From contig CM063498.1 in NCBI GenBank assembly GCA_032207245.1, positions 56,662,454-56,726,453 of the forward strand: a stretch of DNA of 64,000 nt. Direction: 5' to 3'. Origin of the DNA: Pardosa pseudoannulata (lineage: Eukaryota > Arthropoda > Arachnida > Araneae > Lycosidae). The position numbers and the translations under genes are program-made. Shown piece after piece: positions 26,188-36,400 of the stretch. Below the pieces are notes generated by a model. It had not been told where the DNA came from and ran no database searches. It saw only the letters and a list, made by a program, of their open reading frames with translations. Each line of letters opens with the position of its first letter. Positions within the stretch are counted from its first letter, which is position 1.

Positions 26188-26726
26188 TTAGTTAACTAGG
26201 TTTCTAAACTTATTTCCTGTTTTAAGGCTAGTGAGTTGTTTACTGAAAGCTTCAGTTTTCTGTAATAAGTATCTGATATTATCTTCCTTGTTTCTGTCCA
26301 CTGTGCCGCTCGCACCGACCTCCAAAGAATTTCTTATCCCTATCACTTTCCTAGTCTCTCGGGGAGGGTGTCTTTCTCTATCCCTTTGGAACACTTCTTG
26401 AAGCCATCCGAGAGGTTTTCCCCTAACCGAAAGCAAATTGGCTCTTTTTTTAGACAGTTTTTTGTTTCATCTTCCTCTTTGTAGATTGCACATTTAGGAT
26501 TGCTTTTACAATGATGCTGGTAATGGTTGAACCTGACATCTCTTACAGATTTTCGGTCTTTGAAGGGAGTAACTCTGATCCGTTGGTAGAAAACCAACAA
26601 TTGGGACCTATATTCTGTTCCAAACTCTTTTACTGGTACCACTGGGAATTTTTTCTTGATTAGTTGACACCACTTTATCCCTTGAATTTCGATTTCGTTT
26701 GCAATATATTTGTCAATATTCTTCAA
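26188..26726 (-). pseudogene. Decayed LINE ORF1 (gag-like, CCHC zinc-knuckle region)
   Basis: Two overlapping minus-strand frames (26343-26726, then 26188-26436) look like one ORF1 broken by a frameshift. The pattern IRVTPFKDRKSVRDVRFNHY, then HCKSNPKCAIYKEEDETKNC, then CFRLGENLSDGFKKC resembles the tandem zinc knuckles of Jockey/I-type LINE ORF1, with several cysteines lost. No reverse transcriptase follows. Recognised by pattern only. Confidence 0.45.
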
Positions 26727-27059
26727 GTAATATATAGTGGTAAATAAGAACTGCCCCTAACAATTAACGGTTTTTTTCTTATCCGTGGAGACTTCTTGCA
26801 ATGAGTTGCTACACTTAGCACGTAGACTCTGAAAATGTGCGAAGGTTTCATAAAAGAATTCGCAAAATGACACACAAGTCTCTCAAATCATTTTTAAATT
26901 CAAACTCCGTAGAATACTATTCATCCTATAAAGTACAGACCATTTATAAAAAGCATATCATCAGATAAAGAATAATAAATTTTGCATAGACAGATATCAG
27001 CCAGTGCCACTTAGATCCCAAAGCCTGTGTCGTGATGTCACAATTGGAAGTGATATCAC

Positions 27060-27228
27060 TGGTTTGGTTTAGTTTGGAGAGCTATGGTCTACTGTTTTGT
27101 TAATGAGGCTAATGAGACAGGAACTTACTGCTTAAAACCAATTCCGTTCAACTATGAAGATCCATGGCAGCAATAAGATTCGAAACCATCATCTCCAGTA
27201 CCAAAGATCAGCACCATCGTTGTCAGCG
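27060..27228 (-). mobile_element. tRNA-derived SINE, diverged copy
   Basis: Family body ggtttggtttagtttggag at the left; inverted box A/box B region at the right, with box B degraded. Degenerate flanking repeats (gatatcactgg / gatatacctgg). Confidence 0.75.
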
Positions 27229-27810
27229 ATATACCTGGAAAAGACTGTAGTTATTAAGCATCACAACGGGTAACATGGAAGTTGACATATGTGAAACCAA
27301 GCGGAAGTTGTCCGCTAGAGCTTTTTCTACAGCAGATTATATCATATTTTAAAAAGGCATAATTTCATAAACTGCAGTTAAAATTTGATAGTTCAATTTA
27401 TTTTCTCAAATATCAATTATGCTTTGAAATAAATTTTAAAAAAATATAATACCCTTCTAGTTTTTTTTATTTTTATTTTTTTGTAACGCATAGCCTAAAC
27501 TTTGGCTCATGGTGGGAAAGAGAAAAGACATTGGCTTAAATACAGTTGGCGGCAGGTGGCCATGAAAGAACTGTTGATGTCAAACTGGGAGAAAGCTAAG
27601 ACTGTTGCATTGGACCAGCAGAGGTAAAAGGATATACTGGCAGCCTCATGTGCCACATGGCATAAAGAGAATTATGAAGAAGTAAAATATTTTTATAGCT
27701 ATGATTAAATCGTTTAATTATATGTCTAAATAACTATGAAAGTGCTAGACCAAAAAAGTGGTATTGGATCTTGCACTTTATTTAGAATTTCCTTCATTTT
27801 CAGTTGCCTA

Positions 27811-27930
27811 ACGATGGCCGAATGGGTAGAATGCTGCTTTTCTGTACCAGAGAGTAGCCGTTCGGAATCGGCTTTAAACAAAGCAGTAGGTCCTGGTCTT
27901 GTAACAGTAGACCATAGTGCTACAACCAAT
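27811..27930 (+). mobile_element. tRNA-derived SINE with box B segment deleted
   Basis: Box A region acgatggccgaatgggtaga, then directly the body gccgttcggaatcggcttta; the T-arm/box B part is missing. Non-functional copy. Confidence 0.75.
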
Positions 27931-28146
27931 CAATCACATCATTTACAGACTTTTGTCATTAAAGCCCATAATCCAAGTAGTATCCGTAATCCATTGTAGA
28001 GGTGGTAATACAGTATATATTTATTGTAACATTTAGCTCTTAAGATTAAGAAACAGGATCAATATTATACGTAGTTTTTTCATGAATACACATTATTTTA
28101 AAATAGCTGGCATTACATATTTTAACATAGTTAACTTATGATCTAG

Positions 28147-28395
28147 TTATGATCTAGTTGCATCATAATATTAAAAAAGGGGTTTATAACATAAAGTCTT
28201 TGAGGTTGAATACTTTGACAATTTTTTTGTATTAGATTTTTCATTGCTATGTTTGGACAAATATAACGTATTTTACCATAACTCATTTTATTGTATAGTT
28301 GCGTTATAATGTTGAAAAAGAGGTTTATCACATGAAGGCTTTGAACTTGAATACTTAAACAACTTTCTTTTATTAGATTTTTTTGGAAGCAGCTG
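28147..28395. repeat. Two-copy tandem repeat, period about 148 bp
   Basis: A segment beginning at the ctagttgcatcataatatt phrase and running through tattagattttt repeats at about 28296 with substitutions. The minus strand stays open through both copies, which reflects the repeat rather than a gene. Confidence 0.7.
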
Positions 28396-28399
28396 TACA

Positions 28400-29545
28400 T
28401 TTTTTACAATAGTTATTTAATAATGTATCAGATGATGCACGAATCATACATGACATTATCAGTGGCGTACACATCGGTTAAGGTTTGGGGGTTCAAGTTC
28501 AAACTCCTCCACTAGACCAATTGAATAAAAAAGAAAATGTCTATTAATTTTTAATTTCATACATAAAAAGGCATCACTTATGCTTACGCTCTTATTGTAT
28601 TATATTCTGACACTTTTATTATAATTTGACATAATGACGGGGGGGGGGGGTAGTGCGCTTCATCCAAAATTTTATCTTCCTGTGGCGTCAGGGTGAACAT
28701 TTACAAATCTGGACTTGAGACTGTCCTGATTCTAGCCTCCCCACGATTTGCCATTTCATTCCATCATCTATATATTGGTGGATGCTCCTTTCTACTCTTG
28801 GACCTGGTCTCACTATAGTCGGTTAGAGCTAAACAGTGATTATTTACTACATAAATACTAATCTCTGATTAGTTCTAATCGATTTGAGACTCGGTCTTAA
28901 AATGGGAATTTAAAGCCTGTTTCTGTACTGTCTCCATTTACACCTGTACGCTTACGCATTCAACGTACGATATTTGCTTCTTTGTCTCAAAGTAGTGGTT
29001 TTTACATTTCATTCAGTTCTTTTCATAAAATACGATAAAATATGCAAATTCTATTACTGTTGAACATAAGTGTATATTTATCGTTATCTGAAAAGCAGTT
29101 TATTTTTGATTACTTTTATTCAAAAAATATTTTCTAACTATAAAATTATAAGCAATAATATAAACAATGTACACAGTCAGGTATTTCAAACCTCCTCTAT
29201 TATAGTCATTATTTACTTCAAAATGTGGTTCAGTGTTCGTTAATGTTCGTTAATTTTACATGAGTAACTGCAGTTATACATCATGATGTATACAGTACCT
29301 AGCCAAACATGTTTAAAAAGAGAAGCTATATTTTAAATAGCATTTTTTGTCCTAAAAATATTTAGAAAAGGTCATTTAGAATAACAGCCTCCTGTATATC
29401 ACATTAATAAATTCATTTATGAGAATACTACTTTTAGATTTTGATTTTACCATTAAATTTAAATATAACATGTTTGCAATTTTATTTTTCAATTTCTAAA
29501 ATGTGTCTCACAGTAACATGATAAATTGTTCCTCTCATAACAGGC
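28400..29545. other. Intergenic stretch, nothing recognised
   Basis: AT-rich with a G-run at 28638. A cagtggcgtacac phrase at 28462 resembles a transposon end but has no partner. No gene seen. Confidence 0.4.
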
Positions 29546-29548
29546 TTC

Positions 29549-30090
29549 CTAGCTGTGATACTTTTCTGCCCCCCCTCTCCCCTGAGACATATAGTATTAT
29601 AATAGAAGGAGGCCACTATGCTTGCAGATCCAGGTCATCATAGACAGTCCCTCTTGCTCCTCTGATGCTACAACACTGTCACAATGACTCAGGAGCAATG
29701 GTTCCGAGGCCCAGGACTGCGATTGTTGCCTCTCAAAATTTCCTGATCCTCCTTTAGGCCATACTAATTTCGTCTCGAATTGCTATGAGCAAAATTCATT
29801 AGACTACAAAAATAGCCCTCTTTTTGGTCTGCATGGTTTGCGCCACCCTCACTAACACCAGCATCCAAGAGGCCCGCTAGAGCATCTAACAGTCTTCCAA
29901 ATTCCTCTAATGATTGTTACTCTGTTGGGCTCGCCCGCCAGTGGCGCGACACGTGAGCGCCGGGCACTTTGAAGAGGGCTGGCTAGTTGGGGTGTCCCAG
30001 TACTTGCAATCTACCCACCATCGCTGGGACAAGCTTAGGGGGCCTCACGGCCATATGGGCCCGGATTCGTGCTTGATTGATTGACTGTCG
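29549..30090. repeat. GC-rich interspersed-repeat-like block
   Basis: Sharp composition change relative to both flanks. The right part (cgcccgccagtggcgcgaca and onward) ends in the short tandem ttgattgattgactg, as many retroelement 3' ends do. No coding match recognised and only one copy in the window, so the class is open. Confidence 0.35.
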
Positions 30091-30753
30091 CTACAACATT
30101 GGGTTGTCTTACTTAAAAATTCTTTTATTTATTATTTTCTCTTATACTAAATACTACTCAAATAAAACCTACAAATCTATAACAGTTAAAATCTTTATTT
30201 TATGTGGCCCTCGTAAATTTAGATTTAATTTTTTCTTCATTAATCTTAAGTTTGACATAATGTGACTGTCGCAGCTGAAAAATGACAAACAATATAAGAT
30301 ATTTTTTTACGTTGTGCATTTTTCAAGTGATAATTTTGATGAAGCAATACGATTAAATATTATTTTTATTTCTAATCTTTAAATATAGAAAATTAAATAA
30401 ATTAAATTTTATCTCCGAGGCCCTTACTCTGGGAGTTGCGGTTCGTACCGCAAGTGCGGTATGACGTAGTAGAGGAAACTTGGCCTAACGATACCTAGTT
30501 GCCGCAACTAAGCTTAAACCGTACTCTGGGAGCACGGAAACGAAGGTGCGGGAACTAACTTACTATCGAGTTTGAGAAATAAATCCCGCCTTTGGGCTGG
30601 GCTTATTTTAGAGGCGGAGTTTAATGGGATCTTCTACTTTGCACCATTAAACCAATCAGAAATTTAGAATTATAATTCTGATTTTCAGTTTCGGCAACAG
30701 CAGTGTTTGTAAATATAAACAAATAAATAATTCGCATTTTTCTTGAACAACAC

Positions 30754-30853
30754 NNNNNNNNNNNNNNNNNNNNNNNNNNNNNNNNNNNNNNNNNNNNNNN
30801 NNNNNNNNNNNNNNNNNNNNNNNNNNNNNNNNNNNNNNNNNNNNNNNNNNNNN
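30754..30853. other. Assembly gap of 100 N
   Basis: Exactly 100 unknown bases, the conventional size for a gap of unknown length. It falls at the 5' part of the LINE copy, which may be longer than it appears. A minus-strand frame reading through the N run is an artefact. Confidence 0.99.
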
Positions 30854-31125
30854 TCAAATGCATCGTAAATGGATTTTCCACCGTCAGATTGATGTCTTGG
30901 TGGCTCGGTGGCGTACTAAAACAATTCAATGCAATTACATATGGCACAAGCTGAATATGGCTCGTTCCCCCTTGTGCGATCATTGCTCGGAAAACGACAC
31001 TCCAGATCATATTTTACTTTACTGTGTCAAGTTCCAGGCGCAGCGTCGTATCTTACTTAATTCACTCAACATATGCGGTAATCCTTCGTATGATTGTGTG
31101 ATCAATTCAGCCACAAGCTCGTGGC
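30854..31125 (+). pseudogene. C-terminal fragment of a LINE ORF2 (zinc-binding tail)
   Basis: Reads through MHRKWIFHRQIDVLVARWRT and then ARSPLCDHCSENDTPDHILL followed by YCVKF. The CxxC-x8-H-x4-C spacing with hydrophobic flanks is the tail motif that follows the reverse transcriptase (and RNase H) in Jockey/I-type ORF2 proteins. The catalytic domains would lie in or before the gap. It lies 5' to the (TAA)n tail, as expected. Confidence 0.65.
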
Positions 31126-31610
31126 GTGGGCTGGTTGCCCTGGTATGTTTTACGTTTCGCTCCCTCGGATGGGGGTAGTTTGTCTTGCGTTTCACTTTTG
31201 TCCCCGTTTTGGTATGTTTCCCTGACGGATCTTTCTTTCTTTCATGTTGTCTTCGTTGAATACTTCCCGTGTGGAATTTGTCGCCGTTTGGCTTTAATAT
31301 CTGTTATCTACGTCTGTTTTCTCTTGCTAGTGTATAGCGCTTTTCTTTTTGTGCTTCTTCCTCTATGGTTATGTCTGTAGAGATAAAGCCGGCCACGTGG
31401 CTGTAGCATATATCTCACAAATACTCTAATAATAATAATAATTCGCATTTTTCTTTGCATGCATACGGTATTGGTAAAAGTGGCATCCAAATCTCAAGAG
31501 TTTAAATCGAAGAGATTGTCTCACGGAAACTTTTACCCATGATTAGTTTTATGGAGCATTATTATATACAGTATGGAATTTTATTAAGCATATAGAGGCG
31601 CTTTCCATAG

Positions 31611-31695
31611 GTTTGGTTTGGAGTGCTACGGTCTACTTTTTGCAACACGAGTGCTAATGAGACCGGGACCTGCAGCTTAATTGACCTGCAGTTGA
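31611..31695 (-). mobile_element. tRNA-derived SINE, body fragment
   Basis: Body part ggtttggtttggagtgctac to cctgcagcttaa. The tRNA head is absent. Nested within the 2.54 kb element. Confidence 0.75.
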
Positions 31696-32279
31696 ATTTT
31701 CTGGGTTTCTGCAAGTTACATTCTCTTACAGATATATTTTATACATTACAATTATGATGGAATGCATAAAAATGATGTAACTGATGAATATTATGATGTA
31801 AATATTACTGCATTGAGATCATTGATAAAAAACTTGATAAAAAGTTATATTTGTACTGAAAAAACTGTAAAATGATAGTTATTCCATCTGTAGTAGCACA
31901 GACTCAATGATTTGTTTTTCGTTTAAAAATCGTTTGCAGTTTGTAACAAGTTTATCGTTTGCAAGTTTTGGTTTTGCTGTAAAGTTTTTATAAAAAATTA
32001 TGATGGAATAAAAGTTGTTGTTCTAAGTAGACTGGAAAATGTTTCGTTTCTTTTAATTGAGTTATTATGCCTGATTAATGAGTAAGAATATAAATATAGC
32101 TCAAACTAAGCTTAAAATTAATTTAATATCGTACCAGTACGCGATACATCAAAATTTATCATATTACTACTATATATCAATACCTAAAATCTAAACATCA
32201 ATGTTTTGTTTTGAACACAGTTATTAAAATATATAAAATGCAAGAAATTAAAATTTGAAAATCACAATATGAAAATTAT

Positions 32280-32690
32280 GGTTATGATGAAAATAAAAGA
32301 TATAAATATGATGAAAATTAAAGATAAATAATATTTAAATCATACTTTGATAGTATTTTAAAAACAGTTTTATTATATGTAAACACAAATTTTGGGTTCA
32401 GACTAACATCACAGGTATCCATGAAGATTGTAAATTTTTGTGCTTAAAATATGTAAAATAAAAGCCGAAAGTTATAAAGGCTTCGATCTTTTTATTACTT
32501 AGCATTGTTAACAAGATTTCTACTAGTATGAAAAACATAAAATATAAGATCAAAACTGAAGATACACAATATTTACATCATACTTTTATACTGCTCTAAA
32601 TTCAGCATTAATATATTTAAAAACAACTTTTTAGTTCATACTTTTAATATTAGTGGTATCCGTGGAGATGGCATGGAATTTTCTACATTT
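32280..32690. repeat. Degenerate internal repeats of the 2.54 kb element
   Basis: Blocks near 32330-32450 and 32560-32690 share the order catactttgatag…aaaaac…ggtatccatgaag / catacttttata…aaaaac…ggtatccgtggag at a period of about 240 bases. Confidence 0.45.
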
Positions 32691-33227
32691 TGGCACTATA
32701 CAAAACAGGTATATTTTTTTTTTAACTGAGCTATATATTCGTAAGTCAAATAAGCCGCCATGTTTTCTTACTATCGAGAAGTTCTCTCTACCAAATTTGC
32801 TGCCGGAAAGTTTCCGCAACCTGTAGCTATCGGTAACTTTCCGCATGTAACCCCAGAGTACCGAAGTATCGTTTGCTCTCAAAATTTCCGCGAGCTGACG
32901 TCAACGTGACGTCATACCGCACTTGCGGTACGAACCGCAACTCCCAGAGTAAGGCCCTTTGTAACAGTAACTCCATGTTTCTAATATTAGTTTCATTTTC
33001 GATATTTGTGGCTTATTTTTTATTTCTAATCTTTAAAGATAGAAAATTAAATAAATTAAATTTTATCTCTTAGTAACAGTAACTCCATGTTTCTAATATT
33101 AGTTTCATTTTCGATATTTGTGGCGCTGCAGTAGGCTTTTTGTATGTTTACGTTTCAAACGTCATAATTTAGGAAGTGACATATATTTGGAGCGTAATGT
33201 AAATTCTAGTTCTAGTGGATACTTCGT

Positions 33228-33232
33228 TCAGT
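33228..33232 (+). promoter_or_regulatory. Possible initiator (TCAGT) of the cystatin gene
   Basis: The arthropod initiator motif TCAGT lies 34 bases before the start ATG, with no convincing TATA box at -30. It would give a very short 5' UTR. Inference from motif and position only. Confidence 0.4.
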
Positions 33233-33265
33233 GAAAGTTCATTTCTTGAGTAGATCTGTTTAAAA

Positions 33266-33478
33266 ATGTTGGGGAAATTGTTGATATTTGCTTTTACTGC
33301 CTGCTTATTTCAGGCTGTTGTGAGTGAGAGGATGATGACAGGTGGATGGAGTGATGTTGAAGATACGAATTCAGAGGATTTTCAGGAAATTGTGCGTTTT
33401 GCAACAAATGAAATTTCTGTACGGTTGGGGTCTTCCAATAGAAAGCAAGTCATTGAAGTTTTATCTGCCAGAAAGCAG
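33266..33478 (+). CDS. Cystatin exon 1 (signal peptide, N-terminal helix)
   Basis: 71 codons from the only plausible ATG. Ends ...VLSARKQ at donor gttagt, so the Q of QxVxG is its last residue. Confidence 0.92.
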
Positions 33479-36400
33479 GTTAGTTTTTGAGTTATATTTT
33501 ATTCTATTTAGTTTCATTATCATAATGTTAAACACTTTTATGCCTAACTTTCTGTAAAATTTTCTGTACTCTTGTATAAAAGATTGCTCATTGTTTGCTA
33601 GTAAGTATTTGTGACACTTTTTGGAAGAATGAAGTCGTAAAATTGAACTCATCTGCCATTAAAATTTGTCATTTATAGTAACACAGATCGAAAAATATCA
33701 CTCATAACTTCATATGTGTTAAAATCTGTATTATTTAATAAGAATCTACAAGAGGAAAATTGAAATACAACAAGGAATTTGCAAAAAATTATTAAACAAT
33801 GTTTACTTCTGGTGTGGAAAAAGATTTTAATAACTTCATATTCTAAAATGGCACCTCTTGAAATATTTTGTATATTCTAGTAATTGCTCTATTTAGGTTA
33901 GCTATAAAGAACTGAGTTAAATAAAGGAATATAATGTTCGTATTTGAACATCTGAAGTCATCACATAAAAATGTTTCGATAATTTTTTTTTTCGTCATGT
34001 GTTACATGTCAGAGTTTCAGTGCTTACATTTTGTAAAACACACTAAAAATAACTTAAAAGAAAAGCATAGAAAAATTAATTAGTTTTAAAATATTGCATA
34101 ACCATTGCTACAACATGCTTAATGAATTTCCATTGGAGCAAATAATTGTGTTTTTTAGGCAGACTGGACATCAATTTAAATTATGTTCATTCTAACAAGT
34201 AGTTTCATAAAAGTATTTAAATTAAAAGGATTTAGAAAATTGTTGTTGTTTATGAGACATTTTCTTTTTGTAAATTTTATTATAATTTAAATTATACAGT
34301 ATATTATAACATGAATTTTTTAATTAACTTTTTAATTAACATTAACTTTTTCTTGTTTTAACTACTTACAAATGAGATAAACTTTTATATAACAAGAAAT
34401 TATGTGTGTGTGTGTATATATATATATGTAATATAGAAAAACAGATCAAGGAATAAGACCCCCGAAGATAAAAAAGTAATAGAGAAGACCCCCTAAATGT
34501 GAGAAGTAAGCAGCTTCAACAAACATACCATAGCTAACACACATGTAAGCCACCTGTGGGCCATAAAGACGAAATTTTAATCCCCCTTTGATGTTACGGA
34601 AGTTGTAAGTTAAACCAGTTAATCCCATTTTGACACTAGACAGTCACATAACTTTTAGTCCCCCAACATCTGTGGTTTGACTTAACACGAAGCACCTGCA
34701 GCCACAAAAAACGGTGTCTCCCATGCTATCTGTCGGCCAGTGAAGAGATTCAAGAACGTCCAAAACACGCCCTCGAAAAGTGTAAGTGGCCAGACACAAA
34801 AACTCCTTAGATCAGATTTTATAATTTTTAAGTAAGAAGTTCACACTCTCTAGTCTAGCAGGTCATGTAGTCGGTTGGACATCTCTCTCCCCAGCCGTAT
34901 CGACCGTCACAGTGCTTCGTACAGATTAACTTAGTATCTGCCTCATGTCTGGATAGCAATAAAGGATGTGTTAGAACGAAAAATCACAGCCCCGACTGTT
35001 TACTTAGAGACTGATATTCCAGACATGACATATATATATGCACTCGTACTTGTTTATGTAATAAGATATCTAAAATAATTTTTATTTTAGATTGTAGCTG
35101 GAGTAAGCTATAAAATTGAGATGAAGATTGGGGAAACAGACTGCAAAATAGATGAAGCTGATGATAACTGTAATCTGAAATCTGATGGGGTATGTATAAT
35201 TTTCTTTTCCTTTATTAAAAATTCTTTCTCTATAGTTTTTCCTATTGTAACTATCTACAAAATAGTTGTCATTTTCAAGTAATCACCCATTTAATATTCA
35301 ATAAATATCTCTAAATTGCAAGGGGTCTTCTTAAATTTCAATCCCCTTGCATAGTATGTTTGTAAAAGATTATGAATTTAATGTATTTAAATCTTGTTTG
35401 CCTATTGTTATAATATACTGACTGAATTATGCCATTTGTTTTAACTTTTATATAATTAATATTTTGTTGATAAAATAAAGACCAATGTTTTTAACTTGTA
35501 CACATTTTTAAAACATGTTAAAAATAGTCACATTATCAGTTTCTATAATGCTTTAAGATAGTGTTCAATCTGTCCAGAGGTTTAGAGTATGTCCAATGCC
35601 CACTATAGAAAGTTTTTTTTTTTCCTTTTATTATTAAAGTATTTTGCCTAGTGGCTATATTATGCATTGCTCTCTCTCTTCCCCCCTCTTTTTTTTTTTT
35701 TCTTTAACAGTGAAACAGATTTTCATTTTCACATTTAAAGAGATATTGGAAAACTGCTCCTTTTCCCAAATGAAAAGTCACGAAACATTTTTGAGTCAAT
35801 AATAATTCTTAGAGCTATCTAATGACAGTTGTGCTTGACTTTTATATCCTGGTGACCCTAATATAATTCGTCAATGTTAAAAATATTGGGCTTTTTCTTT
35901 TCTTTCAAGATTTTGAAGTAATAGTATTAAGCAGGGTTCTTAATCAAAAACATTACTCTAATAGTTGCTAAAATCAGAATGAAAATAAGTAGTTCTTTTC
36001 TACTGTAATGTATGTGTTTATTATGTCATTTTTTCCTATGATTATTTTAAAGAAAGTCTTAAAGAGTGTCTCCAGGAAATCAGGAAATGGACTTTAAGCA
36101 ATTTAGTAGACATCCTGTGTATATAAAGGTTAAGCTTCATAGATTCTGTATTGTTGTTGATAGCCATATACTCAATACCTATGGCTTTAGAAGCAATGCA
36201 ACTGGACTCTATTGAATATTATTGTTTTCATAGTTTATAATTCAGGGAGAAAATGTGTACTTATGTTAATTTTAAATACTCAGTTAAAAAAGTCTTATGA
36301 AACCCAATCAGCACTTTATTTTGTTGCTTTTAAATTGTTGAGGAGAGCCAAGCAACATGATCACAACTGTCATTATTTCATTTTATTTTATGCATATTAT

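Larger units (their letters stand above)
30745..31440 (+). mobile_element. LINE 3' end (I/Jockey-like), nested, interrupted by the assembly gap
   Basis: Flanked by the 15-bp duplication ATTCGCATTTTTCTT (30730-30744 and 31441-31455) and ending in a (TAA)n tail, as I-clade LINEs do. The 5' extent is hidden by the N run. Confidence 0.75.
30419..32957. mobile_element. 2.54 kb DNA element with near-perfect 46 bp inverted ends (PIF/Harbinger-like)
   Basis: The left end (30422-30467) and right end (32909-32954) are exact reverse complements over 46 bp, starting CCTTACTCTGGGAGTTGCGG. Each end contains two small palindromes (TTGCGG/CCGCAA and TACCGCA/TGCGGTA). The empty site has TTA at the insertion point, which suggests a 3-bp target of the PIF/Harbinger type, although the flanking triplets now read CGA and TTT. 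No transposase is recognisable. A LINE 3' end and a SINE fragment are nested inside. Confidence 0.75.
30357..33124. repeat. Tandem duplication of about 113 bp, first copy split by a transposon
   Basis: The intact copy is 33011-33124 (…aaattttatctc TTA gtaacagtaactcc…). The left half of the other copy ends at 30416 and its right half begins at 32961, directly on either side of the 2.54 kb element. The intact copy therefore shows the empty site. Confidence 0.85.

Noticed and set aside
27500..27690. Possible pseudogene fragment (frame with WRQVAMKELLMSNWEKAK)
   Set aside because: It looks protein-like in places but is short and interrupted, and I cannot assign a family.
28462..28700. DNA transposon starting cagtggcgtacac
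   Set aside because: No inverted partner or target duplication was found within several kb.
30621..31010. 129-codon minus-strand frame
   Set aside because: It reads through 100 N, and its real parts belong to the antisense of a LINE fragment.
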